A DNA stretch of 5,034 nt from an uncultured Rhodospirillales bacterium. GTDB lineage: Bacteria; Pseudomonadota; Alphaproteobacteria; Acetobacterales; Acetobacteraceae. Below are positions 1-5,034 of the stretch, piece after piece. The translations under genes were made by a program, and so were the position numbers. How positions within the stretch are numbered: the stretch's first letter is position 1; the number at the start of each line of letters is the position of its first letter. Location: contig CAIZGT010000737.1 in NCBI GenBank assembly GCA_903932545.1, positions 1 through 5,034 of the forward strand, read 5' to 3'. The notes under the pieces are model-generated. The model had not been told where the DNA came from. It saw only the letters and a program-made list of their open reading frames with translations, and made no database searches.

Positions 1-528
1 ACCGATCCGCACGCCTGGCAAAACCCGCAAAACGGCATTCTCTACGTCCGCGCCATCGCGGCAGGCCTCACCCGCGCCATGCCGCAACAAGCCGCCGCCA
101 TCGCCACGCGCTCCGAAGCCTATATCGCGCAAATCGCAGCGATGGATGCATGGATCAGCGATCAATACGCCGCCATTCCACAAGCCCAACGCCGCATACT
201 GACCAGCCATGACGCATTCGGCTATTATGGCGCGCGCTATGGCATCGAACTGCTCGCCGTGCAGGGTATTTCCACCGACGGCGAGCCCTCCGCCGCTGCC
301 ATCGCAGCGTTGATCGGTCAGATCAAACAGCACAATATTCGGGCAGTGTTCGTCGAGAACATGACCAACCCAAAATTCGCCACCGTCATCGCCCATGACA
401 CCGGCGCAAAACTCGGTGCAACAATTTACTCAGACGCGCTGTCCGCAGATGACGGGCCAGCCCCCACCTATCTGCGCATGCTGCGCCACAACACCGAGCA
501 ATTTGTCACAGCGATGCGCGCGCCATAA
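1..528 (+). CDS. Zinc/manganese-type ABC transporter substrate-binding protein (ZnuA/TroA-like), 3' part
   Basis: The first base of the window is already in frame, so the start, signal peptide and N-terminal lobe lie outside; 175 residues and the stop are visible. The protein belongs to the cluster A-I (cluster 9) periplasmic metal-binding proteins, which capture Zn2+ or Mn2+ and pass it to an inner-membrane ABC permease. Three of the four family metal ligands are recognisable, counted from the first visible codon: His4 in DPHAWQNP, His70 in TSHDAFGYY and Asp145 in YSDALS. The 66-residue spacing from His4 to His70 matches the family. The first ligand is off the window. In this family a histidine at the third site (His70) is typical of zinc-type members such as ZnuA and TroA, while manganese-type members such as PsaA carry glutamate. 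This favours zinc but does not prove it. No permease or ATPase gene follows on this strand, so any partners must be upstream. Confidence 0.9.
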   Translation, partial: TDPHAWQNPQNGILYVRAIAAGLTRAMPQQAAAIATRSEAYIAQIAAMDAWISDQYAAIPQAQRRILTSHDAFGYYGARYGIELLAVQGISTDGEPSAAAIAALIGQIKQHNIRAVFVENMTNPKFATVIAHDTGAKLGATIYSDALSADDGPAPTYLRMLRHNTEQFVTAMRAP

Positions 529-542
529 CGCCGGGCGCGCGC
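516..542. terminator. GC-rich hairpin at the 3' end of the metal-binding protein gene
   Basis: A perfect 9-bp stem (GCGCGCGCC at 516-524 with GGCGCGCGC at 534-542) encloses a 9-nt loop containing the stop codon of the plus-strand gene. It lies between two convergent genes, so it could end transcripts from either side. Neither side has a T run, so it is not a canonical intrinsic terminator. It could pause polymerase, protect the 3' end, or be a by-product of GC-rich sequence. Confidence 0.35.
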
Positions 543-566
543 CGCTCACACGCTCATCTCAGCAGG

Positions 567-719
567 TCAAAGCTTCTTTTGCACGTCCGATGCGGTTGTG
601 CTGATCCCGCGCCCAGCGGAGCCCAAATCCTGGCCAACCCCTTGAACAGTGTGGCAGGCGGTCAGCGCGAGCGGGGCGAGCAAAATGGCGGCGATGGCGA
701 TCAAGCGAGACACGCGCAT
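567..719 (-). CDS. Entericidin A/B-family small lipoprotein
   Basis: A 50-residue protein with the full layout of the entericidin family. It has a short basic N-terminus (MRVSR), a hydrophobic stretch IAIAAILLAPLAL and the lipobox LTAC, so signal peptidase II should cleave before Cys18 and the mature end should be lipidated. The family core TVQGVGQDLGSAG follows, then a polar tail ending in DVQKKL. Entericidins are tiny membrane lipoproteins; the E. coli pair was described as an antidote/toxin system linked to stationary-phase lysis, but many proteobacteria carry single copies of unproven role. The start at 719 is chosen because GGAG lies 8 nt upstream (728-731) and the signal peptide begins there. 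An in-frame start at 779 would add a 20-residue non-hydrophobic leader and is unlikely. The gene converges with the metal-binding protein gene. No second entericidin gene was found. Confidence 0.88.
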   Translation of the reverse strand: MRVSRLIAIAAILLAPLALTACHTVQGVGQDLGSAGRGISTTASDVQKKL

Positions 720-803
720 GGGAAACGCTCCAACATCAGAATAGGGGGCACCGCACCAAGCAGCACCGCGTCGTCTCATATGTGACTCCAGCCGCCGGAA
801 ACT
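720..803. promoter_or_regulatory. Gap upstream of the entericidin gene; no clear promoter
   Basis: These 84 nt separate the end of the YcgN-family gene from the entericidin start on the minus strand. They hold the Shine-Dalgarno GGAG at 728-731. A TATTCT that could act as a -10 box lies just upstream of it, but no good -35 hexamer sits at the right distance. The lipoprotein gene may therefore have its own weak or alternative-sigma promoter, or be read from the SYLF-YcgN transcript. Confidence 0.3.
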
Positions 804-1268
804 TCAACCGCGCACGGCACGCGGTTTTTTGCCAGGCCATGTCACAATATGGTGCTCCAACGGCCCCGCCTCCCGTTCATCAACCGCGCGGCCAGCCACC
901 GACACACCCGAGCGGCGAACACTCTCGGCATCACCCGACACCAGCGGATGCCACCACGCCAGATCTTGCCCCTTGGCCACCCGTACATAGGCGCAGGACG
1001 GCGGCAGCCAGTCGATCTCCAGCAACGCAGCAGGCGTCAGCGTCACGCAATCGGGCACATAATCGGTGCGTGTCGGGTAATGCTTGCACTGGCACGTCGT
1101 CAAATCGAGCAGCCGACACGCCACATTGGTGAAAGCAAGCTGCTCCGTGTCTTCATCACGCAGCTTGTGCAAACAACAGCGACCGCACCCATCACACAGC
1201 GATTCCCACTCCTCGCGAGACATCTGGGTGAGGGTTTTGGCCTTCCAGAATTTTTGCGGCTCAGCCAC
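804..1268 (-). CDS. YcgN-family (UPF0260) cysteine-cluster protein
   Basis: A 154-residue protein of the YcgN/UPF0260 family, of unknown function, placed in the wider group of zinc/iron-chelating CxxCxxCC proteins. Nine cysteines are arranged as expected: CDGCGRCC at residues 25-32, Cys51 in NVACRLLDL, CQC at 59-61, Cys74 in PDC and Cys92 in PSCAY. Other family hallmarks are the N-terminal FWK and EEWESLCDGC, then WWHPLVSGD at 105-113 and HHIVTWP near the end. The pattern suggests metal binding, but no reaction can be assigned. I chose the GTG at 1268, which gives the family N-terminus AEPQKFWK. It overlaps the stop of the upstream SYLF gene by 8 nt and has no clear Shine-Dalgarno of its own, so translational coupling is likely. 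An in-frame GTG at 1307 would add 13 residues (RIRCVRCCRASR after the start) that do not look like the family. Confidence 0.93.
   Translation of the reverse strand: MAEPQKFWKAKTLTQMSREEWESLCDGCGRCCLHKLRDEDTEQLAFTNVACRLLDLTTCQCKHYPTRTDYVPDCVTLTPAALLEIDWLPPSCAYVRVAKGQDLAWWHPLVSGDAESVRRSGVSVAGRAVDEREAGPLEHHIVTWPGKKPRAVRG
806..830 (+). terminator. Intrinsic-terminator-like hairpin for plus-strand transcripts
   Basis: On the plus strand AACCGCG (806-812) pairs with CGCGGTT (820-826) around a 7-nt loop, and a run of six T follows (825-830). This is the standard shape of a Rho-independent terminator. It overlaps the last codons of the minus-strand YcgN-family gene, where the T run is the complement of two lysine codons. 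On the minus strand the hairpin is followed by only scattered T, so it would work poorly there. The nearest plus-strand gene ends about 280 nt earlier, so the element may stop read-through from it, or may end an unrecognised plus-strand RNA. Confidence 0.55.
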
Positions 1269-1929
1269 CCGAGAAGCGCGACAGCATCTCACGCAGCGGA
1301 TCCGCACCAGGATTGTTACCCTGATTGGAAATCACCAATTGCTGGGCTGCCATCGGCTGGCCGTAATATTCCTGGTTCCAATCGCTGCGGGTGCTGATCA
1401 AGCTGCCGTCAATCGAGATCCCGGCAAACAAGCCGCGCGCGGTCGCGAACGCCACGATATCGGCGTTCAACGCCGCCGTGGTTGAGCCCGAGACGCCAGC
1501 ACCAATGGTCGCCACCGCCACCGAGGCATCGGCACCGATCTTGAACTGGCTATCAAGCAGCGCTTGCAGGCCTTTTTCTGTCAGCACGATGAAAATGATC
1601 TGCGCATCTTGGATGCCGATCTGAAACCCGATGCTGCCGCTGGCCAAGCCATAGAACGCCGGGTTGCTCCAGCCGCTGCGGGTCCGCCCCACCATCACGC
1701 ATCCACCACCTTGTCCGCCAAGAATGAACCCGGCCTTGAAGATGCGCGGACACACCATCACGCCCTTGGATTTGCGCATCAGATTGCGCGCCTCGGAGGC
1801 ATCTTTGTCACCGAGCATTTCCTGCACCGTGAGCGTGGCGCGATCAACCAGCGTTTGCTGCTCACCCTGGGCGTGCGCGACGGCGGGAAGCAGCAGCGCG
1901 AACACCGCCGCGATCAGAAATTGCCTCAT
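1261..1929 (-). CDS. Exported SYLF-domain (Ysc84-related) lipid-binding protein
   Basis: A 222-residue protein. Residues 1-20 (MRQFLIAAVFALLLPAVAHA) form a clear Sec signal peptide with likely cleavage after AHA, so the protein should be periplasmic or envelope-associated. The rest matches the SYLF/Ysc84 domain: the helix with EARNLMRKSKGVMVCP (about 46-61), the glycine-rich stretch AGFILGGQGGGCVMVG (66-81), a WSNPAFYGLASGSIGFQIG segment, and the later FATARGLFAGISIDGSLI block. In eukaryotic Ysc84/SH3YL1 this domain binds phosphoinositides; the role of the bacterial secreted versions is not established. The start at 1929 is supported by a strong GGAGAG at 1935-1940 and by the signal peptide. 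The gene is the first of a two-gene unit with the YcgN-family gene. Two cysteines remain in the mature part, in MVCP and GGCV, and could form a disulfide. Confidence 0.92.
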   Translation of the reverse strand: MRQFLIAAVFALLLPAVAHAQGEQQTLVDRATLTVQEMLGDKDASEARNLMRKSKGVMVCPRIFKAGFILGGQGGGCVMVGRTRSGWSNPAFYGLASGSIGFQIGIQDAQIIFIVLTEKGLQALLDSQFKIGADASVAVATIGAGVSGSTTAALNADIVAFATARGLFAGISIDGSLISTRSDWNQEYYGQPMAAQQLVISNQGNNPGADPLREMLSRFSGG

Positions 1930-2101
1930 GCATTCTCTCCAGATTGGCCACCCGCGCGCGGGGGCACGCAAGGCGTATTCGGCTGTGATGTCGCATCTTG
2001 CAGCGTGATCAGGCAAGCGAACCCAACAGTCACAAGCGCGTATGCGCCAGAAGTGTGGCTGGAAGGGAACACTGGTGTGGCCAAATTCGCACTCTTTTTG
2101 G
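1930..2101. promoter_or_regulatory. Gap upstream of the SYLF gene, probable promoter region
   Basis: These 172 nt lie between the end of the phosphatase gene and the SYLF start on the minus strand. They hold a strong Shine-Dalgarno (1935-1940) and a perfect 12-bp GC palindrome, CCCGCGCGCGGG, at 1951-1962 that could form a hairpin close to the ribosome site. A GCCACAC element occurs twice on the minus strand, about 24 nt apart. No convincing sigma-70 -35/-10 pair was found by eye. No intrinsic terminator for the upstream operon was found either, so read-through into the SYLF gene is possible. Confidence 0.35.
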
Positions 2102-2110
2102 TCAGACCAA
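2098..2110. repeat. Perfect 13-bp palindrome, possible operator
   Basis: TTGGTCAGACCAA is symmetric around A2104. It includes the phosphatase stop codon and lies about 170 nt upstream of the SYLF start. The inner TGGTCAGACCA fits the TGGTCNGACCA core known for FadR, a GntR-family regulator. A loop of one base rules out a normal terminator hairpin. Chance occurrence at the end of a gene is a real alternative. Confidence 0.3.
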
Positions 2111-2722
2111 CCCATTTACCGTGTTAACGCGCCAGCCCTCGGGCAGTCGATCCAACTTGGTTAATGATATGTTCTGTATAGAGATATGTAGCGCGTTGTC
2201 CGCTGCAATCCCCAACGCATGCGCAATCGCCGCACGGATTGCGCCACCATGGCTCACAATCACCACATCCTGCCCTGGATGCAGCTGCGCCAGATGCTCC
2301 ATCGTCGGGCCCACGCGGGCAATGGTATCTTGCATGCTCTCGCCATTCGGCGGCCGCTCGGTGCCAGCCAACGGCCAGAACGGATGGGCTGGTTGCGCCA
2401 GCCGCTGATGAACATCGGCATGCGCCAAGCCCTGCCAATCCCCCATGCTTTGCTCAATCATGCCCGATGAGATGCGCAGTTCGGTCTCACCATACCCCGC
2501 ATTGAGAATCGCCTCAGCCGTGTGGCGGGTGCGCATCAACGGCGTCACATACCAATGCGCGGTGCGCGGCAGAGTGTTGGCCAGCGCCTGATAATCCGGC
2601 TTTTGCCGCTCCAGCGTGTGCGGGCAAAGCTCCACATCCATCGTGCCGTAGAGCATGGCGCGAGCGTTTTCCGCCACCAGCGCGTGGCGGATCAGCCAGA
2701 AATGCGTTCCATGATGGGCCAA
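2102..2722 (-). CDS. Histidine phosphatase (phosphoglycerate mutase-like) family protein
   Basis: A 206-residue member of the histidine phosphatase superfamily, branch 1, probably cytoplasmic. The catalytic set is complete: Arg12-His13 in LIRHALVAEN (His13 takes the phosphate), Arg64 in TPLMRTRHTAE, Glu90 in IEQSMGDWQG, and His158 in VSHGGAIRA. The common RHG is RHA here, a tolerated variant. NGES at 126-129 is also typical. Substrates in this family range from sugar phosphates to cobalamin intermediates and phosphoproteins, and none can be assigned here. The start is TTG at 2722, three nt after the permease stop; no in-frame ATG exists near it, and GGAGAA (2729-2734) is well placed. It appears to be the last gene of the exporter operon. 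Its 3' end contains an unusual cluster of A/T-rich codons. Confidence 0.93.
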   Translation of the reverse strand: MAHHGTHFWLIRHALVAENARAMLYGTMDVELCPHTLERQKPDYQALANTLPRTAHWYVTPLMRTRHTAEAILNAGYGETELRISSGMIEQSMGDWQGLAHADVHQRLAQPAHPFWPLAGTERPPNGESMQDTIARVGPTMEHLAQLHPGQDVVIVSHGGAIRAAIAHALGIAADNALHISIQNISLTKLDRLPEGWRVNTVNGLV

Positions 2723-2725
2723 AAT

Positions 2726-3538
2726 CTATTCTCCGATGGCGATCAGCGCGCCACGGGTGCGGGCGACCTGGAATTGTTGGCGAAAGATAAACGCGGCCCC
2801 GGCCAGCCAAATCAGGTTCAGCCCGAACGCCCAGCCAAGTTCCCCCCAATCGATCACGCCTTCGAGCATCATCGTCCGCATCCCCTCGAACACATGACTG
2901 CCAGGCACGATGAACGCAATCTCCCGCGCGCCATGCGGCAGGATCGACACCGGATAGAACACCGCGCAGAACGGCGTCAGGCCGAACAGCACCGACCACG
3001 CCAGCGCCTCTGCCCCCGCGCCGTGGCGCAAAATCAAGCTGATCACCGCCAGCGCCACCGCCCAGCCCATAATCATCAAATTGGCAAAAAACAGCACCAA
3101 AACCGGGCCGATGGCGAACAGATTGAAGGCATAGAGCACCCACGCCAACACAATCGCAGGCACCAGCCCGGCCAGCATCCGCAACATCGACATCGCCACC
3201 AGTGCCACCACCATCTCCAGCGGCCGCAGCGGGCTGACAAACACGTGGCCGAGATTGCGCGACCAAATCTCTTCGAGAAAACTCACCGACAGCCCCATCT
3301 GGCTGCGCAATGCCACTTCCCACAACAACACGCCGCCGAGCAGCGCACCGCCGGCAAAAGCGGCAGTGCTGCCGATTCGCGACGCCAGGAAATTGGCGGT
3401 AAAGCCCCAAATGCACATCTGCAAAATCGGCCAATACGCCAATTCAATCAAACGCGGCCACGAGCCGCGATACAGCGCGATGTGGCGAAACATCAGCCCC
3501 CAGATCCGCTCACCCGAGTCTCGCATGGCGCTGATCAT
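2726..3538 (-). CDS. ABC-2-type exporter permease
   Basis: A 270-residue inner-membrane protein with about six hydrophobic segments (roughly residues 32-52, 60-77, 110-137, 141-170, 178-200 and 234-252), as in ABC-2 permeases that export drugs, lipids or polysaccharides. After the second segment, SFLEEIWSRNLGHVFVSPLR (86-105) resembles the cytoplasmic coupling region of this family, and the LFGLTPFCAVFYPVSILP stretch (184-201) matches the conserved ABC-2 motif near the fifth segment. It should dimerise and pair with the ATPase encoded just upstream. The start at 3538 overlaps the ATPase stop as ATGA and has a near-perfect AGGAGG at 3546-3551, so the two are translationally coupled. An upstream extension to 3682 is only an open frame inside the ATPase gene. 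The exported substrate is unknown. Confidence 0.93.
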   Translation of the reverse strand: MISAMRDSGERIWGLMFRHIALYRGSWPRLIELAYWPILQMCIWGFTANFLASRIGSTAAFAGGALLGGVLLWEVALRSQMGLSVSFLEEIWSRNLGHVFVSPLRPLEMVVALVAMSMLRMLAGLVPAIVLAWVLYAFNLFAIGPVLVLFFANLMIMGWAVALAVISLILRHGAGAEALAWSVLFGLTPFCAVFYPVSILPHGAREIAFIVPGSHVFEGMRTMMLEGVIDWGELGWAFGLNLIWLAGAAFIFRQQFQVARTRGALIAIGE

Positions 3539-4278
3539 ATCGCGACCTCCTGAATGCCACGGTCGCGCGCAATGTCGAGGAACACCTGCTCCAAATCGTC
3601 CCGCCCATAGCGTTCCAGCAGGTCCGCAGGCGTGCCACGATCCACGATGCGACCCTTTTTCAGCATCACCACATCCGAACACAGCCGCTCAACTTCCGCC
3701 ATATTATGGCTGGCGAGCAAAATGGTGCAGCCGGTCTCGGCGCGATATCGCTCCAGCCAGGAGCGCACCAGATCAGCGGTGTCGGGGTCCAAGCTCGCAG
3801 TCGGTTCGTCCAGCAACAGCACATCCGGCCGATTGATCAACGATTTCGCAAGCGCCACACGGGTTTTCTGCCCCGCCGACAGCGCACCGGCCGGGCGTTC
3901 GAGCAGTGCCTCAAGGTCCAACTCACGCGCAAGTTCAGCAATGCGCGCGGCAATCCCGCGCACGCTGTAGAGATGCCCATACACCTGCAAATTCTCCCGC
4001 ACGCTCAGCCGACCGGGCAGCGAGACATAGGGCGAGGAGAAATTCATTCGCGCCAAAGCCGCAAATCGGTCGCGGGCCATGTTGTGGCCGAGAATGGTAA
4101 TCTCGCCAGCGGTTGGGATCAGCAGGCCGAGCAGCATGGCAATTGTGGTGGTTTTGCCCGCCCCGTTGCCGCCGAGCAGCCCAAGCGTGCCGCCCGCGGC
4201 AACGTCAAAACTCACCCCGTCAACGGCCAGCGTTGCGTCGTATCGCTTGGTGAGGTTGGTGACGGTGATAACATTCAT
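3535..4278 (-). CDS. ABC transporter ATP-binding protein with atypical Q-loop
   Basis: A 247-residue nucleotide-binding subunit that should power the adjacent ABC-2 permease. Walker A is GGNGAGKT at 36-43, the signature LSAGQ at 133-137, Walker B VLLLDEP at 153-159, the D-loop SLD at 162-164, and the switch histidine His191 in ASHNMAEVE. Two motifs depart from the usual GPNGAGKT and LSGGQ. More striking, the place where the Q-loop glutamine is expected reads MNFSSPYVSLPGRLSVREN (78-96), with no glutamine. The start at 4278 gives the typical MNVITVTNLTKRY N-terminus; it lacks a clear Shine-Dalgarno, and an in-frame GTG at 4308 or TTG at 4341 is possible. The C-terminal part ends in LEQVFLDIARDRG, as in DrrA/CcmA-type exporter ATPases. 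Catalytic residues are intact, so activity is expected. Confidence 0.94.
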   Translation of the reverse strand: MNVITVTNLTKRYDATLAVDGVSFDVAAGGTLGLLGGNGAGKTTTIAMLLGLLIPTAGEITILGHNMARDRFAALARMNFSSPYVSLPGRLSVRENLQVYGHLYSVRGIAARIAELARELDLEALLERPAGALSAGQKTRVALAKSLINRPDVLLLDEPTASLDPDTADLVRSWLERYRAETGCTILLASHNMAEVERLCSDVVMLKKGRIVDRGTPADLLERYGRDDLEQVFLDIARDRGIQEVAI

Positions 4279-4341
4279 GCGCTTGGAATAGGGGCGCTGA
4301 GCGCGCACGCCAAGCCCCGCCGGTTCCAGCCGACATGACAA

Positions 4342-4803
4342 TCACGCGGCAGCGGTTTGGAGATGGGCGGCAAATTCGCTCAGTTTCTCCGGCCAGCCTT
4401 CCCGAATGCGCGGGATCAGGGCTTCACCATCCGCGCCGAACCGCTCCAAATTGCGATGTTCGAGCGCAACAATGGTGCCACCGTCGGCGGGCGTGAAGCG
4501 AATTTCCACCTCGGTGAGCAAATCGGGATCGTAGCCGAAATGGCAGTTCAACTGCCAACCGAGCACCAAGCGCGACGGCGGCTCCCAGGCCAGAACTTGG
4601 CCCCATTGGTTTTTTTGCCCCTGCGCGTCCACTTCATACCACATGCCGCCCGCAAACGGCTCAGCCACGATATCGGCATGCGGGTTGGGAGCGGGCGTTT
4701 TGCCCAGTTTCCACCAACTTCCCATCTTGGCGGTAAACACCTCGAAGGCGCGCGCGGGGGAAAGGTTCACGTGGATGCTGCACTGAATCGGGGCGATGCT
4801 CAT
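4342..4803 (-). CDS. SRPBCC-fold protein, AHSA1-type
   Basis: A 153-residue protein of the SRPBCC (START/Bet v1-like) superfamily, AHSA1 branch. Visible family features are the N-terminal strand and helix CSIHVNLSPARAFEVFTAKMGSWW (8-31), then GGMWYEV, the strand region WGQVLAWEPPSRLVLGWQL, the TEVEIRFTPADGGTIVALEHRNL strands, and a long C-terminal helix from about EGWPEKLSEFAAHL. The fold makes a deep pocket for hydrophobic ligands, but no ligand or reaction can be read from the sequence. Stand-alone AHSA1 genes next to ArsR repressors are a common bacterial arrangement. The start at 4803 overlaps the ArsR stop as ATGA and has GGAGA at 4811-4815, so translation is coupled to the regulator. 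The next gene starts 63 nt after its stop. Confidence 0.92.
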   Translation of the reverse strand: MSIAPIQCSIHVNLSPARAFEVFTAKMGSWWKLGKTPAPNPHADIVAEPFAGGMWYEVDAQGQKNQWGQVLAWEPPSRLVLGWQLNCHFGYDPDLLTEVEIRFTPADGGTIVALEHRNLERFGADGEALIPRIREGWPEKLSEFAAHLQTAAA

Positions 4804-5034
4804 CGGTCGGTCTCCGGCGCGGTTTGGGTGTCGGCGTAATCCTTGAAAGCGGCCAGCGCGCTGGTCCAATGCGCGTCGAGCCAATCTCGCATCGCCGCAA
4901 TGCCGCGCGGGTCGATGCGGTAAATCCGCCGCGTGCCTTGGGCGACCTCCGTCACCAACCCGGCCTCTTTCAGCACCCGCAAATGCTGCGACACTGCCGG
5001 ACGGCTGACCGGCAGCGTTTTGGCGAGATCACCC
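4800..5034 (-). CDS. ArsR-family transcriptional regulator, C-terminal part
   Basis: The 5' end of the gene is beyond the right edge; 77 codons and the stop are visible, the first full codon at 5033-5031. The reading shows a winged helix-turn-helix: DLAKTLPVSRPAVSQHLRVL with the recognition helix SRPAVSQHLRVLKEAG (visible residues 10-25), then the wing VTEVAQGTRRIYRID (27-41) and a helix IAAMRDWLDAHWTSALAAF. This is the standard form of the ArsR subfamily found with SRPBCC genes. No cysteine is present in the visible part, so the CxC metal site of classical arsenic or zinc sensors is not supported, though the missing N-terminus could matter. The GTG at 4994 is the valine of PAVSQH, not a start. 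It is the first visible gene of the operon and a likely autoregulator; its promoter and operator lie outside the window. Confidence 0.9.
   Translation of the reverse strand, partial: GDLAKTLPVSRPAVSQHLRVLKEAGLVTEVAQGTRRIYRIDPRGIAAMRDWLDAHWTSALAAFKDYADTQTAPETDR

Noticed and set aside
579..785. Possible small plus-strand protein before the 806-830 terminator
   Set aside because: It is antisense to the entericidin gene, has no clear ribosome site and no recognisable composition or motif. A non-coding RNA is a better, still unproven, candidate.
849..1397. Plus-strand open frame of 182 codons across the YcgN and SYLF genes
   Set aside because: Spans two well-supported genes on the other strand and resembles no protein family; treated as a shadow.
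2098..2110. Palindrome as a terminator of the phosphatase operon
   Set aside because: A loop of one base, or a 4-bp stem if opened wider, is too weak; the following A run on the minus strand is not a T run.
1930..2115. N-terminal extension of the SYLF protein to 2115
   Set aside because: It would bury the signal peptide 62 residues into the protein and pass the strong GGAGAG site directly before 1929.
2514..3434. Minus-strand open frame of 306 codons overlapping the permease and phosphatase genes
   Set aside because: It is a frame-shifted reading of both real genes, with Arg-, Gly- and Cys-rich low-complexity composition and no domain.
2522..3553. Long plus-strand open frame of 343 codons opposite the permease gene
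   Set aside because: It is antisense to a clear ABC-2 permease and its product is rich in His, Arg, Gln and Pro, the usual look of a shadow frame in GC-rich DNA. No family is recognisable.
3539..3682. N-terminal extension of the permease to 3682
   Set aside because: The extra 48 residues lie wholly in the ATPase gene and lack a hydrophobic or family-like character. The ATG at 3538 has AGGAGG at ideal distance.
3706..4338. Plus-strand open frame of 210 codons opposite the ATPase gene
   Set aside because: Antisense to an ATPase with all main motifs. No ribosome site or family features.

Overview
The window is GC-rich, gene-dense bacterial DNA. Family content and protein style point to an alphaproteobacterium, possibly in the Rhodospirillales/Acetobacteraceae. 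That placement is an inference, because no rRNA or other phylogenetic marker is present. Nine protein genes can be supported: one on the plus strand, cut by the left edge, and eight on the minus strand, the last cut by the right edge. No tRNA, rRNA, CRISPR array, insertion sequence or phage gene was seen.

Left part (1-840): the 3' end of a periplasmic zinc/manganese-type ABC transporter binding protein on the plus strand converges on a 50-residue entericidin-type lipoprotein gene on the minus strand. A strong GC hairpin sits at the end of the plus-strand gene. A better terminator-like hairpin with a T run, oriented for plus-strand transcripts, lies at 806-830.

Middle (804-2101): a minus-strand pair of an exported SYLF/Ysc84-domain protein followed by a YcgN-family cysteine-cluster protein. 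The two genes overlap by 8 nt. A 172-nt gap upstream of the SYLF gene should hold its promoter and has a perfect 13-bp palindrome at its far edge.

Right part (2102-5034): a compact minus-strand operon, in transcription order: ArsR-family repressor (partial), SRPBCC/AHSA1-domain protein, ABC ATPase, ABC-2 permease, histidine phosphatase. The junctions are ATGA overlap, 63 nt, ATGA overlap and 3 nt, so co-transcription is likely. A simple reading is that the ArsR protein controls the cluster, the ATPase and permease form an exporter of unknown substrate, and the SRPBCC protein and phosphatase are accessory functions. The ATPase is unusual: the usual Q-loop glutamine is not visible, and its Walker A and signature motifs vary from consensus.

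I found no clearly new biological system. The best leads are the atypical ATPase in its ArsR-SRPBCC-exporter-phosphatase operon, the plus-strand terminator with no plus-strand gene directly before it, and the FadR-like palindrome.
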